Shown: positions 8,345-18,728 of the stretch, one piece after another
How the letters are laid out: every line of letters starts with the position of its first letter
Position numbering within the stretch: position 1 is the first letter of the stretch
DNA from: Ilumatobacteraceae bacterium
Lineage (GTDB): Bacteria; Actinomycetota; Acidimicrobiia; Acidimicrobiales; Ilumatobacteraceae
Assembly: GCA_022843125.1 (NCBI GenBank)
Contig: JALHOG010000045.1
Location: 1-43,178, forward strand
Direction: 5' to 3'
Length of the DNA stretch: 43,178 nt
Program-made: the position numbers and the translations under genes
Notes under the pieces: generated by a model
What the model was told of the DNA's origin: nothing
Database searches by the model: none
The model's input: the letters and a program-made list of their open reading frames with translations, nothing else

Positions 8345-10710
8345 TGAGCGACACCGTGTCCGCCGAGAACGACGCTCCGCCGGTCGACCCGAACGCGGTC
8401 GCGATCACCGTCAACGGCACGCCGATCACCGCGCAGAAGGGCGAGCTGGTGATCGCAGCCGCTGAGCGGGCCGGCGTCTACATCCCGCGCTTCTGCTACC
8501 ACCCGCGCATGAGCTCCGTCGGCATGTGCCGCCAGTGCATGGTCGAGATCGACACGGGCCGTGGGCCGATGCTGCAACCGTCGTGCATGATCACCGTCAC
8601 GCCCGACATGAAGGTCGAGACCGACTCCCCGGTCGCCAAGCGCGCCCAGGAGGGGATCCTCGAACTGCTCCTCGCCAACCATCCGCTCGACTGCCCTGTC
8701 TGCGACAAGGGCGGCGAGTGCCCACTCCAGGACCAGGCGTACACGCACGGGCCCGGCGAAAGCCGCTATGTCGAGGCGAAGCGCAACTACGAGAAGCCGA
8801 TCCCGATCAGCGATCACGTCCTGCTCGACCGCGAGCGCTGCATCCTGTGCGACCGGTGCACCCGTTTCGCCGACGAGGTCGCGGGCGACAAGCTGATCCA
8901 CTTCATCCACCGCGGCAACCTCACGCAGGTCAACACGTTCCCGGACGAGCCGTTCGCCTCGTACTTCTCGGGCAACGTCGTGCAGATCTGCCCGGTGGGT
9001 GCGCTCACCGCCAAGCCGTACCGTTTCAAGGCTCGGCCGTGGGACCTCGCGCAGGTGGAGTCCACCTGTACCACATGCTCGGTCGGTTGCCGGATCTCCG
9101 TCCACTCCAGCCGCGATCAAGTGCTGCGTCATCAGGGCGTCGACACGGGCACCGACAGCGTCAACTGGGGCTGGCTGTGCGACCGCGGCAGGTTCAACTT
9201 CGAAGCCATCGACGCCGATGCCCGCCTCGGCGAGCCGCTCGTGCGCACCGAGTCGGGCCATCAGCCGACCACCTGGGCGGGTGCACTCGCGCTCGCGAAG
9301 CAGCTCATCGACGGCGCCGACTCGATCGGCCTGATCGGCGGCGCCCGCTCTACGAACGAGGGTGCGTTCGCGTGGGCCCGCCTGGCCGACGCGCTCGGCA
9401 TCGACCATCGCGACGCCCAGCTCGGTGACGGGTTGCCGGCGTCGGTGCTCGGCCTGCCGCGCGCCACCATCGACGAGGCCGCCAACGCCACCACCGTCGT
9501 GCTCGTCGGGCCCGATCTCAAAGAGGAGCTCCCGGTCCTCTACCTACGTCTGCGCGCCACCGCCGAGCAGCGGCGCCTGCGGATCATCGAGGTCTCACCG
9601 GCCTCGACGGGCATGACCCGGTACGCCTGGCGCACCGTGGCGTACCGACCCGGTTCGCCGTCCGAGGTCACCAAGGCGCTCGGCGCTGCCGATATCGCCG
9701 AGCAGCTCGCGAAGGGCGACGTGGTCGTCGTCGCCGGGCGCAGCAACCTCGCCGAGAGCGAGACCACTGCGATGTCGGTGCTGTCGGCGGTCCTCGCTGC
9801 CGTGCCGGACGCGAAGATCCTCCCGGCCCTGCGGCGCGGCAACGTCGTCGGCGCGCTCGAGCTGGGCCTCGCCCCGACCGACAGCGACCACGATGCGCTG
9901 GCCACGCTGCGTCGCGCCGCCGACGGGTCGCTCGATCTGCTCGTGCTGCTCGGCGCCGATCCGCTCGACGACTGCCCCGACACCGATCTCGCCCGTCGGG
10001 CGCTCGCCGGTGCGGGCCGGATCATCTCGATCGACACGTTCCCGAGTGCCTCGACCCGGCACGCCGACCTCGTGCTGCCGGCGGCGTCGTTCGCGGAACA
10101 GAGCGGCACGACCACCAACCTCGAGGGTCGGGTCACCCGCGTCACCCAGAAGGTCACCGCCCACGGCACGTCGCGCCCCGACTGGATGATCGCGTCCGAG
10201 TTGGCCGCCCTGCTCGGTCACGACATCGGCTTCGCCTCGCCCGAGGCGGGCACGGCGTTGATCGCACGAACGGTCCCGGCCTTCGCCGCCGCCACCCCCG
10301 CAGCGCTCGACGAGCACCCCGCCGGCGTCGTCACGGGGCCCGTCACCGGTGCGCTCCCGGCAGCATCTTCGGCCGACGCACCTCCGAACGGCTATGACTA
10401 TCGACTCGTGGTCAGTCGCAAGCTCTACGACGGTGCGGTCAACACGGCGATGTCGCCGTCGCTCGCGCCACTCGCCGTCGGTGCCGCTGCACACCTCCAC
10501 CCGGCCGACTTCGACAAGGTCGGCCTCGCTGAAGGCACCGAGGTGACGCTCACATCGACCACGGGTTCGGTCGTGCTCCCGCTCCACCCGAACGCGAACG
10601 TCGCTCGGGGTACGGTGTGGGCGCCGTTCAACCAACCCGGAGCGACCGTCAACGAACTCGTCGATGCGAGTGCACCGGTGACCGACGTCCGGATCGAGAG
10701 GCTCTCCTGA
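8344..10710 (+). CDS. nuoG: NADH-quinone oxidoreductase subunit G (set 1)
   Basis: The 75-kDa-type Fe-S subunit linking the NADH module to the rest of complex I; 788 residues. Visible ligands: [2Fe-2S] N1b C51, C62, C65, C81; N5 H113, C117, C120, C126; N4 C166, C169, C172, C216; and an N7-type motif CTTCSVGC (C242, C245, C249) with a later Cys in WGWLCDRGR. A molybdopterin-oxidoreductase-like domain without obvious active-site Cys/Ser follows. The ATG at 8344 overlaps the nuoF stop; the long open frame upstream is a shadow of nuoF. The end overlaps nuoH as TGATG. Confidence 0.95.
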   Translation: MSDTVSAENDAPPVDPNAVAITVNGTPITAQKGELVIAAAERAGVYIPRFCYHPRMSSVGMCRQCMVEIDTGRGPMLQPSCMITVTPDMKVETDSPVAKRAQEGILELLLANHPLDCPVCDKGGECPLQDQAYTHGPGESRYVEAKRNYEKPIPISDHVLLDRERCILCDRCTRFADEVAGDKLIHFIHRGNLTQVNTFPDEPFASYFSGNVVQICPVGALTAKPYRFKARPWDLAQVESTCTTCSVGCRISVHSSRDQVLRHQGVDTGTDSVNWGWLCDRGRFNFEAIDADARLGEPLVRTESGHQPTTWAGALALAKQLIDGADSIGLIGGARSTNEGAFAWARLADALGIDHRDAQLGDGLPASVLGLPRATIDEAANATTVVLVGPDLKEELPVLYLRLRATAEQRRLRIIEVSPASTGMTRYAWRTVAYRPGSPSEVTKALGAADIAEQLAKGDVVVVAGRSNLAESETTAMSVLSAVLAAVPDAKILPALRRGNVVGALELGLAPTDSDHDALATLRRAADGSLDLLVLLGADPLDDCPDTDLARRALAGAGRIISIDTFPSASTRHADLVLPAASFAEQSGTTTNLEGRVTRVTQKVTAHGTSRPDWMIASELAALLGHDIGFASPEAGTALIARTVPAFAAATPAALDEHPAGVVTGPVTGALPAASSADAPPNGYDYRLVVSRKLYDGAVNTAMSPSLAPLAVGAAAHLHPADFDKVGLAEGTEVTLTSTTGSVVLPLHPNANVARGTVWAPFNQPGATVNELVDASAPVTDVRIERLS

Positions 10711-11999
10711 TGCTCTCCTCGCTCCTCGCCGCCGACCCGATGCTCGACACCGACGACTGGTGGTCGCAGGTCCTCGTCTGGATCGCCGTCAAGGTGCTCG
10801 CGATCTTCGTGATCGGGCTCGTCGCCACGATGCTGATGGTCTGGTTCGAGCGCAAGATCGTCTCGGGCATGCAGAACCGGGTCGGGCCCAACAAGGCCGG
10901 CCCGTTCGGCCTGCTCCAGACGCTCGCCGACGGCACCAAGTTGTTCTTCAAGGAAGACCTGCTGCCCGACAAGGCAGACAAGTGGGTGTTCCGCCTCGCG
11001 CCGTTCCTCGCCTTCGTCCCGGCGTTCCTGCTGTGGTCGGTGATCCCGCTCGGCGGTGACTTCTCCGGCGACAACGACGGCACCGTCACCTGGGGCGGCG
11101 TCACCACACGAGTCCAGCTGATCGACGCGCCGATGGGCATCCTCATCGTGCTCGCGCTCAGCTCGATCGGGGTCTACGGCATCATGCTCGCCGGTTGGGC
11201 GTCGGGTTCGAAGTACCCGCTGCTCGGCTCGGTGCGCGCGTCCGCGCAGATGATCTCGTACGAGGCGGCGCTCGGCCTGAGCCTCGCTGCCGTGCTCCTC
11301 ATGTCGGGCACACTCTCGACGTCGGGCATCGTCGACGTGCAGGACGGCCTCCTCGACTGGCACATCGTGTCGACCGGGTTCATCCCGTTCATCATCTTCC
11401 TGATTGCGATGACCGCCGAGCTCAACCGGCCCCCGTTCGACCTCGTCGAGGCCGAGCAGGAACTGGTCGGCGGCTTCAACACCGAGTACTCCTCGATCCG
11501 CTTCGCCCTGTTCTTCCTCGCCGAGTTCATGAACGTGATCACGATGAGCGGCATCCTCGTGACGCTGTTCCTCGGCGGCCCGCAGCCGCTACGCATCGGG
11601 AGCCTCGACTTCACGCAGCACTTCGACCTCCGCCTGTTCGACTTCGACTGGACCATCGTGAGCGACGGCAACTACCTCGCGCTCTTCGGGCCGCTGTCGG
11701 GCACGGTGTGGTTCGTCCTCAAGACGTTGATCTTCCTGTACGTCTACGTCTGGTTCCGCGCCACGCTGCCACGGCTGCGCTATGACCAGCTCATGGACTT
11801 CGGCTGGAAGCTGCTGATCCCGGTGGCGCTCGGCTGGTTCCTCGTGCTCGCCGCGATCCAGCTCGGTCGCGACGAAGACTGGAACATCGTCGCGGTCGTC
11901 GCCGGGTGCCTCGCCGTGCTCGGCGTGTCGTACCTGCTGTTCAACGCGGCGCTCGTCGTGGCACGCCGCAACCGCGAACGTGAAGGAGCCGCATACTGA
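10710..11999 (+). CDS. nuoH: NADH-quinone oxidoreductase subunit H (set 1)
   Basis: ND1-type membrane subunit forming the quinone entry. Canonical motifs are intact: [22 protein letters not shown] in the first loop, including the Glu-Arg equivalent to human ND1 E24/R25, and [17 protein letters not shown] in the acidic loop. At 429 residues it is somewhat long because of a C-terminal extension. ATG 10710 overlaps the nuoG stop. The stop overlaps the ATG of a 23-codon mini-ORF. Confidence 0.95.
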   Translation: MLSSLLAADPMLDTDDWWSQVLVWIAVKVLAIFVIGLVATMLMVWFERKIVSGMQNRVGPNKAGPFGLLQTLADGTKLFFKEDLLPDKADKWVFRLAPFLAFVPAFLLWSVIPLGGDFSGDNDGTVTWGGVTTRVQLIDAPMGILIVLALSSIGVYGIMLAGWASGSKYPLLGSVRASAQMISYEAALGLSLAAVLLMSGTLSTSGIVDVQDGLLDWHIVSTGFIPFIIFLIAMTAELNRPPFDLVEAEQELVGGFNTEYSSIRFALFFLAEFMNVITMSGILVTLFLGGPQPLRIGSLDFTQHFDLRLFDFDWTIVSDGNYLALFGPLSGTVWFVLKTLIFLYVYVWFRATLPRLRYDQLMDFGWKLLIPVALGWFLVLAAIQLGRDEDWNIVAVVAGCLAVLGVSYLLFNAALVVARRNREREGAAY

Positions 12000-12070
12000 T
12001 GGGCTACCGCAACATCGAAACAGGCCGAACCGACGCCAGCCGCCCGGCGCGTCACGGAGCGGAGATCTGA
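11999..12070 (+). CDS. 23-codon mini-ORF bridging nuoH and nuoI (set 1)
   Basis: Starts MGYRNIETG at a TGATG overlap with the nuoH stop and ends at a TGATG overlap with the nuoI start. Its first codons repeat those of nuoI: the 11-mer CTGATGGGCTA occurs at 11996-12006 and again at 12067-12077, suggesting a duplicated junction. It carries the nuoI ribosome binding site (GGAG, 12061-12064). Likely a coupling device; peptide function unknown. Confidence 0.4.
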   Translation: MGYRNIETGRTDASRPARHGAEI

Positions 12071-12729
12071 TGGGCTATCTCGAAGGTTTCGCCGTCACGA
12101 TCAAGCAGCACCGGCTGTTCGGCGGCAAGCAGGTCACCACCGAGTACTCGGGTGGCCGCTACGCCCGCAAGAAGGGCAGGGGCAGCGACCCCACCGTCGG
12201 CGACGACGAGAAGATCCCGAAGCCCGAGCGCCTCCACGGTCGCCACGTCCTCAACCGGTACGAGGACGGCATGGAGAAGTGCATCGGCTGCGAGCTGTGC
12301 GCCGGCGTCTGCCCCGCCAAGTGCATCTACGTCCGCGGCAAGGACAACGATCTCGACAACCCGACGTCGCCGGGCGAGCGGTTCGGCTTCGTCTACGAGA
12401 TCAACTATCTCCGGTGCATCCACTGCGATCTGTGCGTCGAGGCGTGCCCGACCGAGGCGATCACCGAGTCGAAGCTGTTCGAGTTCAGCTTCACCAACCG
12501 CCAGGACGCGATCTACACCAAGGCCGAGCTGGTGGTCGGCGACGACGGCAAGCCGCAGCAGATGCCCTGGGAAGACTGGCGCGACGGCGAGGATCAGCAC
12601 ACGTCCGGCTGGATGCGCGCCACGTCGCCCAGTGGCGACGCGACGTTCCGCGGGCTGGTGGGCTGGAGCAACGAGCTCGGTCACGGCGAGCGCGCTCCCG
12701 AGCCGCCGCAAGAGGAGGCCGATCGCTGA
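12070..12729 (+). CDS. nuoI: NADH-quinone oxidoreductase subunit I (set 1)
   Basis: The 23-kDa-type (TYKY) subunit with two [4Fe-4S] clusters N6a and N6b: C71, C74, C77, C81 and C116, C119, C122, C126, each in the CxxCxxCxxxCP pattern. 219 residues, with a polar C-terminal extension of about 60 residues. I chose ATG 12070 because it follows GGAG by five bases and overlaps the mini-ORF stop as TGATG; an upstream in-frame start would lie inside nuoH. The stop overlaps nuoJ. Confidence 0.95.
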   Translation: MGYLEGFAVTIKQHRLFGGKQVTTEYSGGRYARKKGRGSDPTVGDDEKIPKPERLHGRHVLNRYEDGMEKCIGCELCAGVCPAKCIYVRGKDNDLDNPTSPGERFGFVYEINYLRCIHCDLCVEACPTEAITESKLFEFSFTNRQDAIYTKAELVVGDDGKPQQMPWEDWRDGEDQHTSGWMRATSPSGDATFRGLVGWSNELGHGERAPEPPQEEADR

Positions 12730-13268
12730 TGGAGATGATCGTCTTCGTCCTCGCGTCGGCGATGGTGCTGGTCGGGGCGGTCGGCGTGATCGTGCGCCGC
12801 AACCCGGTCCACGCCGCGTTGTCGCTCGTGCTGACGCTGTTCGGTGTCGCCGTGCACTTCGTCGCCCTCGAGGCGCACTTCCTCGCCGCCGTGCAGATCA
12901 TCGTGTACGCCGGCGCGATCGTCGTGCTGTTCCTGTTCGTGATCATGCTGCTCGGCGTCGACAAGGCCGAGGACCTCTCGATCGAGCCGTTCCCGATCCA
13001 GCGTCCGCTGGCCGGCATCGTCGGGCTCGGCATCGCCGGCCTGATCATCGCCGCCATCGTCCGCGGTCGCGATGCCTTGCGAGAGGCCGGCGAACCGCTC
13101 GCGTCCGACGGCGACCAGAACGTCCAGGCACTCGCCCGCAACCTCTTCGAGGACCACGTGTTCGCGTTCGAGTTCACGTCGGTGCTGTTGATCGTCGCAG
13201 TCGCCGGCACCGTCCTGCTCACCCGCAAGGTCAAGAAACCGACCGCTGGCGGAAAGGCCGCCGAATGA
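12729..13268 (+). CDS. nuoJ: NADH-quinone oxidoreductase subunit J (set 1)
   Basis: ND6-type membrane subunit of 179 residues with about five membrane segments. The conserved third helix with [19 protein letters not shown], including its Tyr, is present. TGATG overlap with nuoI and ATGA overlap with nuoK. The start is preceded by GAGG inside nuoI. Confidence 0.93.
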   Translation: MEMIVFVLASAMVLVGAVGVIVRRNPVHAALSLVLTLFGVAVHFVALEAHFLAAVQIIVYAGAIVVLFLFVIMLLGVDKAEDLSIEPFPIQRPLAGIVGLGIAGLIIAAIVRGRDALREAGEPLASDGDQNVQALARNLFEDHVFAFEFTSVLLIVAVAGTVLLTRKVKKPTAGGKAAE

Positions 13269-13591
13269 CCGCCGTCGTGCTCGCTGCCGTGCCGACCACC
13301 ACCTACTACCTGGTGCTCGCTGCGATCCTGTTCGCGATCGGCGCCGTCGGCGTGATGGTCCGCCGGAACCCGCTCGTGATGTTCATGTGCATCGAGCTGA
13401 TGCTCAATGCCGTCAACCTCAGCTTCGTCGCACTCGCCACCCGCTTCGCCGACATCGACGGGCAGACCGCCGTGTTCTTCGTCATGGTGGTCGCCGCCGC
13501 CGAGGTCGTGGTCGGTCTCGGCATCATCATCTCGATCCTGAGGCGTCGCCCCGGCGTGAACGCCGACGATCTCGCGGAGCTCAAGGGTTAG
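13265..13591 (+). CDS. nuoK: NADH-quinone oxidoreductase subunit K (set 1)
   Basis: ND4L-type proton-translocating subunit of 108 residues with three membrane segments. The two key acidic residues are present in [12 protein letters not shown] and [11 protein letters not shown] (equivalents of E. coli NuoK Glu36 and Glu72). ATGA overlap with nuoJ, six bases before nuoL. Confidence 0.95.
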   Translation: MTAVVLAAVPTTTYYLVLAAILFAIGAVGVMVRRNPLVMFMCIELMLNAVNLSFVALATRFADIDGQTAVFFVMVVAAAEVVVGLGIIISILRRRPGVNADDLAELKG

Positions 13592-13597
13592 GCCGCC

Positions 13598-15586
13598 ATG
13601 CTCGACGTCATCTGGTTGATCCCCGCCTTCCCACTGGTCGGCTTCCTGCTCATCCTCGTCTTCGGCCGCCGGCTCGGTGAGCCGGGCGCCGGCTATCTCG
13701 CCGCCGGCGCGGTGCTCGGCTCGTTCGTGGTGTCGGTCGGCGCCTACTTCGACCTGCTCAGCAGGGACGCCGAGGAGCGCAGCCACATCGAGACGGTGTT
13801 CTCATGGGTGCCGGTGTCGCAGCTGCAGGTCGACATGGCCTTCCTCGCCGACCCCCTCTCGATCACGATGTGCCTGTTCGTCACCGGCATCGCGTTCCTG
13901 ATCCACCTGTTCGCCATCGGGTACATGCACGGCGACCCGAAGTTCTCGAAGTTCTTCCTCTACCTCAACCTGTTCGTCCTCTCGATGACGCTGCTGGTGT
14001 TGGGCGAGAACCTGCTCGTCACGTTCCTCGGGTGGGAGGGCGTCGGCACCTGCTCCTATCTGCTGATCTCGTTCTGGCACACGAAGGACGCCAACGCGTC
14101 CGCCGGCAAGAAGGCGTTCGTCACCAACCGCATCGGTGACTGGGGCTTCATGCTCGCCATGTTCCTCGGCTTCTGGGCGGTCGGTTCGGTGAGCTACGTC
14201 GCTCTCAACGAGGCCGCCGAAGCCGGATCACTCGCCACCTCGACCGCCACCGGCATCGCGCTGCTGCTGTTCGTCGGTGCGGTCGGCAAGTCGGCGCAGC
14301 TGCCGCTGTACGTGTGGCTCCCCGATGCGATGGCAGGCCCGACACCCGTGTCCGCCCTGATCCACGCCGCGACGATGGTGACCGCCGGCGTGTTCCTGAT
14401 GGTGCGCATGAACCCGATGCTCACGGCCGCAGCCGACTGGGCGCCGACCCTCATCGCATGGGTCGGTGCGATCACTGCGCTGTTCGCCGCGACGATCGCA
14501 CTCGCGCAGAACGACATCAAGAAGGTCCTCGCCTACTCCACCGTGTCGCAGCTCGGCTACATGTTCCTCGCCGTCGGATCCGGGGCGTACGTCGCCGCCA
14601 TCTTCCACATGATCACGCACGCGTTCTTCAAGGCGCTCATGTTCCTCGGCTCCGGTTCCGTGATCCACGGCATGCACGAGGAACAGGACATGCGCAAGAT
14701 GGGCGCGCTCCGGAAGTTCATGCCCGTCACCGCTGCGACGTTCATCATCGGCTGGCTCGCGATCGCGGGGGTCCCGCCGTTCGCCGGGTTCTGGTCGAAA
14801 GACGAGATCCTGCTGTTCACGCTCGCCGAGCGCGGCGTGGTGCTGTACGTGATCGGACTCGTGACCGCCGTGCTCACCGCGTTCTACATGACCCGTCAGG
14901 TGCTCATGGTGTTCTTCGGTGATGCCAAGTGGGGCAGCCATGCGAACGAAGCCGAGGCCGCACAGCTCGAGGTCACGCCAGACACCGCCGCCGACCCTCC
15001 GGTGACGCACGGCGCCCATGGCGAGTTCAAGCCGCACGAGTCGCCACCGATCATGCTGGTGCCGCTCGTCGTCCTCGCCGGGCTCGCGATGGTGGGCGGT
15101 GTGATCCAGCTCCCGTCGTTCGGCTTCATCCCGAAGAGCTGGCAATACCGGCTGGAGCACTGGCTCGAACCCGTCGTCGAGTTCGGCGAGGCGCAGATCA
15201 AGGACTCGAGTGCGTACGGCAACAAGGAACTGCTCGCGCTCCTCGCGATCGCATGTGCGCTCGCCGGCATCGCGGCGGCCGTCGCGATCTACTCGAAGAA
15301 GCTGCGTGAACCGATCGAACCCGAGATCCTCGCCGAGGGCTGGCGCTACGACTGGGCGATCAGCGCCTTCATGGGCGGCCCGGGCCGCAAGATGTTCGAC
15401 GCCGTTGCCTGGTTCGACAAGACGATCGTCGACGGCGCCGTCAACGGGTCGGCTCGCGTCGTGAGCGGTGCTGCAGGCCAGTTGCGCCGTGGTCAGACGG
15501 GCAACGTGCGCAACTACGCCGGGATCCTCGGGGTGGGCGTGGTCCTGCTCTTGGCCTGGTTCGTCATCGGACGGGGGGTGCTGTGA
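13598..15586 (+). CDS. nuoL: NADH-quinone oxidoreductase subunit L (set 1)
   Basis: Antiporter-like ND5-type proton-pumping subunit, 662 residues. It has the FLGWEGVGTCSYLLISFW Glu motif, GKSAQLPLYVWLPDAMAGPTPVSALIHAATMV with the channel Lys, and NDIKKVLAYSTVSQLGYM. A C-terminal lateral-helix region is present. A cytoplasmic-type loop around 14935-15045 is Ala/Glu/His-rich but much shorter than in the second copy. Six bases separate it from nuoK. Confidence 0.95.
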   Translation: MLDVIWLIPAFPLVGFLLILVFGRRLGEPGAGYLAAGAVLGSFVVSVGAYFDLLSRDAEERSHIETVFSWVPVSQLQVDMAFLADPLSITMCLFVTGIAFLIHLFAIGYMHGDPKFSKFFLYLNLFVLSMTLLVLGENLLVTFLGWEGVGTCSYLLISFWHTKDANASAGKKAFVTNRIGDWGFMLAMFLGFWAVGSVSYVALNEAAEAGSLATSTATGIALLLFVGAVGKSAQLPLYVWLPDAMAGPTPVSALIHAATMVTAGVFLMVRMNPMLTAAADWAPTLIAWVGAITALFAATIALAQNDIKKVLAYSTVSQLGYMFLAVGSGAYVAAIFHMITHAFFKALMFLGSGSVIHGMHEEQDMRKMGALRKFMPVTAATFIIGWLAIAGVPPFAGFWSKDEILLFTLAERGVVLYVIGLVTAVLTAFYMTRQVLMVFFGDAKWGSHANEAEAAQLEVTPDTAADPPVTHGAHGEFKPHESPPIMLVPLVVLAGLAMVGGVIQLPSFGFIPKSWQYRLEHWLEPVVEFGEAQIKDSSAYGNKELLALLAIACALAGIAAAVAIYSKKLREPIEPEILAEGWRYDWAISAFMGGPGRKMFDAVAWFDKTIVDGAVNGSARVVSGAAGQLRRGQTGNVRNYAGILGVGVVLLLAWFVIGRGVL

Positions 15587-17205
15587 TGCTCGCCGCCGGC
15601 TCGTCCAGCGATCTCGCGTTCCCGATCCTGTCGATGCTCATCCTGCTCCCGGTTGCGGGCGCTGCGCTGATCGTCCTGCTCTCCAAGCGCCGCCCCGAGT
15701 ACATGAAGCTCGTCGCCGCGATCTCATCGGTCGCCACCGCGGCGATGTCGGTCTGGCTCACCGTCGAGTTCGACCGGGCCGACGACGGCTTCCAGTTCGT
15801 GTCGAAGCAGCCGTGGATCGATCAGTGGGGGATCGGCTGGCACCTCGGGGTCGACGGCATCTCGCTGTTCCTCGTGCTGCTGACCGGCGTGCTGTTCCCG
15901 CTCGCGATCCTCGGCATCGATCCGCACAACGACGACCCCGCCCAGGACAAGCCCTACTTCGCGTGGCTGCTGCTGCTCGAGGCCGGCGTGATGGGCGCGT
16001 TCTTGAGCCTCGATCTGTTCCTGTTCTTCGTGTTCTTCGAGATCGTGCTCGTGCCGATGTACTTCCTCATCGGCGGCTGGGGGTACGAGCGTCGCGAGTA
16101 CGCGGCCACGAAGTTCTTCCTCTACACGATGGTCGGCTCGGCGTTCATGTTCGTGTCGATCATGGCGACGGTGTTCATCGCCAGCCGCAACGGCGTGAAC
16201 GGGATCACGTTCGACCTCGTCGAGATCGCCGAGAACGCATCGTTCGCGACGTCGACCGGGCGATGGCTCTTCTTCGGGTTCGCGATCGCGTTCGCGGTCA
16301 AGGTGCCCGTGTTCCCGCTCCACACCTGGCTCCCCGACGCACACACCCAGGCGCCCACGGCGGGCTCGGTGGTGCTGGCCGGCGTGATGCTGAAGCTCGG
16401 CACCTACGGCCTGCTGCGCTTCGGGCTGTACCTCTTCCCCGAGGCCGCCCACTGGAGCCGGTCCCTCTGGTTGACCCTGGCGGTGATCGGCATCACGTAC
16501 GGCGCCATCGCCGCCACGATGCAGAAGGACCTGAAGCGGCTCGTCGCCTACTCCTCGGTCGCGCACCTCGGCTTCATCGTGCTCGGCACGTTCGCCTTCA
16601 CGTCCGAAGCGATCACCGGATCGGTGATGCAGATGGTCAACCACGGCGTGTCGACCGGCGCGCTGTTCCTCCTCGTCGGCATGATCTACGAACGGCGTCA
16701 CACCCGGCAGATCTCCGAGCTCAAGGGCCTCCAGGCCGTCGCGCCGATCTTCGCCGCTGCGTTCCTGCTCGTCACGCTCAGCTCGATCGGTGTGCCCGGC
16801 CTCAACGGGTTCGTCGGCGAGTTCCTGATCCTCATCGGCTCGTTCGGCACGGCCCGCTGGTGGGTCGTGATCGCTGCTGCCGGCGTGATCCTCGCGGCGC
16901 TCTACCTCCTGTGGGCGTACCAGCGGGTGTTCCACGGCGAGCCTGATGAGGCGAACAAGACCTTCCCGGAGCTGAAGCTCAAGGAAGCGCTCGTGCTGCT
17001 GCCGTTCATCGGGGTGATCGTGTTCACCGGCATCTACCCGAAGCCGATGCTCGAGCGGATCGAGCCGGCCGTCGACCGGCTGATCGCCCACGTCGAGGAT
17101 CGAGGCGGCTTCGAGATCGACCGACCGACGGTGATCGAGCACGAGAGCCCCGCCGGTGAGGACGACGAGGCGCACGACGCCGAGACCGCGGAGGCGGGGG
17201 AATGA
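15586..17205 (+). CDS. nuoM: NADH-quinone oxidoreductase subunit M (set 1)
   Basis: ND4-type proton-pumping subunit of about 539 residues. The Glu helix FFVFFEIVLVPMYFLIGGWG, the KVPVFPLHTWLPDAHTQAPTAGSVVLAG segment and KDLKRLVAYSSVAHLGF are all present. I prefer the ATG at 15586, which gives a TGATG overlap with nuoL; a GTG immediately upstream at 15583 is possible. The C-terminus has an acidic tail of about 25 residues. Confidence 0.95.
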   Translation: MLAAGSSSDLAFPILSMLILLPVAGAALIVLLSKRRPEYMKLVAAISSVATAAMSVWLTVEFDRADDGFQFVSKQPWIDQWGIGWHLGVDGISLFLVLLTGVLFPLAILGIDPHNDDPAQDKPYFAWLLLLEAGVMGAFLSLDLFLFFVFFEIVLVPMYFLIGGWGYERREYAATKFFLYTMVGSAFMFVSIMATVFIASRNGVNGITFDLVEIAENASFATSTGRWLFFGFAIAFAVKVPVFPLHTWLPDAHTQAPTAGSVVLAGVMLKLGTYGLLRFGLYLFPEAAHWSRSLWLTLAVIGITYGAIAATMQKDLKRLVAYSSVAHLGFIVLGTFAFTSEAITGSVMQMVNHGVSTGALFLLVGMIYERRHTRQISELKGLQAVAPIFAAAFLLVTLSSIGVPGLNGFVGEFLILIGSFGTARWWVVIAAAGVILAALYLLWAYQRVFHGEPDEANKTFPELKLKEALVLLPFIGVIVFTGIYPKPMLERIEPAVDRLIAHVEDRGGFEIDRPTVIEHESPAGEDDEAHDAETAEAGE

Positions 17206-18728
17206 TGTCGCACGCAGTGTTCGGACAAGCCCAGGAGTTCATCGCCCCCTCGATCGAGTGGTGGCAGATCAGCCCGATTCTCGCGCTCGTCGCCGGGGCG
17301 CTCGGCCTGCTCGTGGTCGGCGCGCTCACGCCCACGTGGCCACGCGGCGGCTATGCCGCCGTCGCGGTGCTCACCACGATCGTCGCCGGCGTGTTCACGC
17401 TGTTCCACTGGAACGACATCGCCGACAACGGCCCGTCCACCATGATCAGCCGGGCGCTCGCCTTCGATGCGTTCACCCAGTTCCTGACGATCACGATCCT
17501 GCTCGCGACCCTGCTCGTGCTGTTGGTCACCGCCGACGAGCTGTACCGCACCGACAACGACGGCCCTGAGATCTATGCGCTGATGTTGGTGGCAGCGACC
17601 GGCGGCATCGTCATGGCCGCGGCCAACGACCTGATCGTGATGTTCCTCGGGCTCGAGACGCTGTCGCTCGCGCTCTACGTACTCGCCGCATCCGACCGTG
17701 AACGGCGCGCCAGCCAGGAGTCGGGCATCAAGTACTTCGTGCTCGGCGGCTTCGCCTCGGCGTTCTTCCTCTACGGGATCGCGCTGGTCTACGGCGGGTT
17801 CCGCTCGACCAACATCGGTGAGATCGTCGAGGCCGCGCAGGCCGACGTGCTCCTCACCGGCGACGACCCGATGGTCCTCGCGGGCCTCGCGATGCTCATC
17901 GTCGGTCTCGGGTTCAAGGTGGCGGCGGTGCCGTTCCACATCTGGACGCCCGACGTGTACCAGGGCTCGCCCACCAACGTCACCGCGTTCATGGCATCGG
18001 TCGGCAAGGCCGCCGCGTTCGCCGCCATGCTCCGCGTGCTCGTGGTCGCCCTTCCGACCCAACGCGACGACTGGCGCCCCGCGATCTGGGTCATCGCGGT
18101 GGTGACCCTCGTGGTCGGCTCGGCGCTCGCGGTCGTGCAGACCGACGTCAAGCGGATGCTCGCATACTCGTCGATCAGCCACGCCGGGTTCATCCTCGTC
18201 GGGGTCGAGGCGGCGGGTCACGGCGGGCTCGCGGCCGACAACGACGGCATGTCGAGCGTTGCCGCCTACCTGCTGCTGTACGCCGTGCTCACGGTCGGCT
18301 CGTTCGCGGTGGTGACGCTCGTCGGACGATCCAGCGGCGGCGACACCTCGCTCGAGGCGTTCTCTGGGCTCGCGAAGCGGCGCCCGGCGTTGGCGCTCGG
18401 TCTCACCGTGTTCCTGCTCGCACAGGCGGGTGTGCCGCTCACGTCCGGATTCGTCGCGAAGTGGGGTGTCATCCAGGCCGCGGTCGAGCAGGAGAGCTAC
18501 GTCATCGCGATCATCGCGATGATCGCAGCCGTGATCGCCGCCTACCTCTATCTGCGGATCATGGTCAGCATGTGGCTCCGCGAGGGGGCGGCCGACGTGG
18601 CCGTCGAACCGGTGCCGCTGATGACCGGGTTCTCGGTGGCGTTCGCAGCCGTGTTCACCATCGCCGTCGGCGTCTGGCCCCAGTGGGTCCTCGAAGCCGC
18701 CGACGAGGTCATCGCCTACGCCCGCTGA
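17202..18728 (+). CDS. nuoN: NADH-quinone oxidoreductase subunit N (set 1)
   Basis: ND2-type proton-pumping subunit, 508 residues. It has the Glu-bearing FLGLETLSLALYVLAA, KVAAVPFHIWTPDVYQGSPTNVTAFMA and TDVKRMLAYSSISHAGF. The start may be ATG 17202 or the adjacent ATG 17205, which would overlap the nuoM stop as TGATG. It is the last gene of the first operon; its final 13 bases overlap the convergent aldolase gene. Confidence 0.95.
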   Translation: MMSHAVFGQAQEFIAPSIEWWQISPILALVAGALGLLVVGALTPTWPRGGYAAVAVLTTIVAGVFTLFHWNDIADNGPSTMISRALAFDAFTQFLTITILLATLLVLLVTADELYRTDNDGPEIYALMLVAATGGIVMAAANDLIVMFLGLETLSLALYVLAASDRERRASQESGIKYFVLGGFASAFFLYGIALVYGGFRSTNIGEIVEAAQADVLLTGDDPMVLAGLAMLIVGLGFKVAAVPFHIWTPDVYQGSPTNVTAFMASVGKAAAFAAMLRVLVVALPTQRDDWRPAIWVIAVVTLVVGSALAVVQTDVKRMLAYSSISHAGFILVGVEAAGHGGLAADNDGMSSVAAYLLLYAVLTVGSFAVVTLVGRSSGGDTSLEAFSGLAKRRPALALGLTVFLLAQAGVPLTSGFVAKWGVIQAAVEQESYVIAIIAMIAAVIAAYLYLRIMVSMWLREGAADVAVEPVPLMTGFSVAFAAVFTIAVGVWPQWVLEAADEVIAYAR

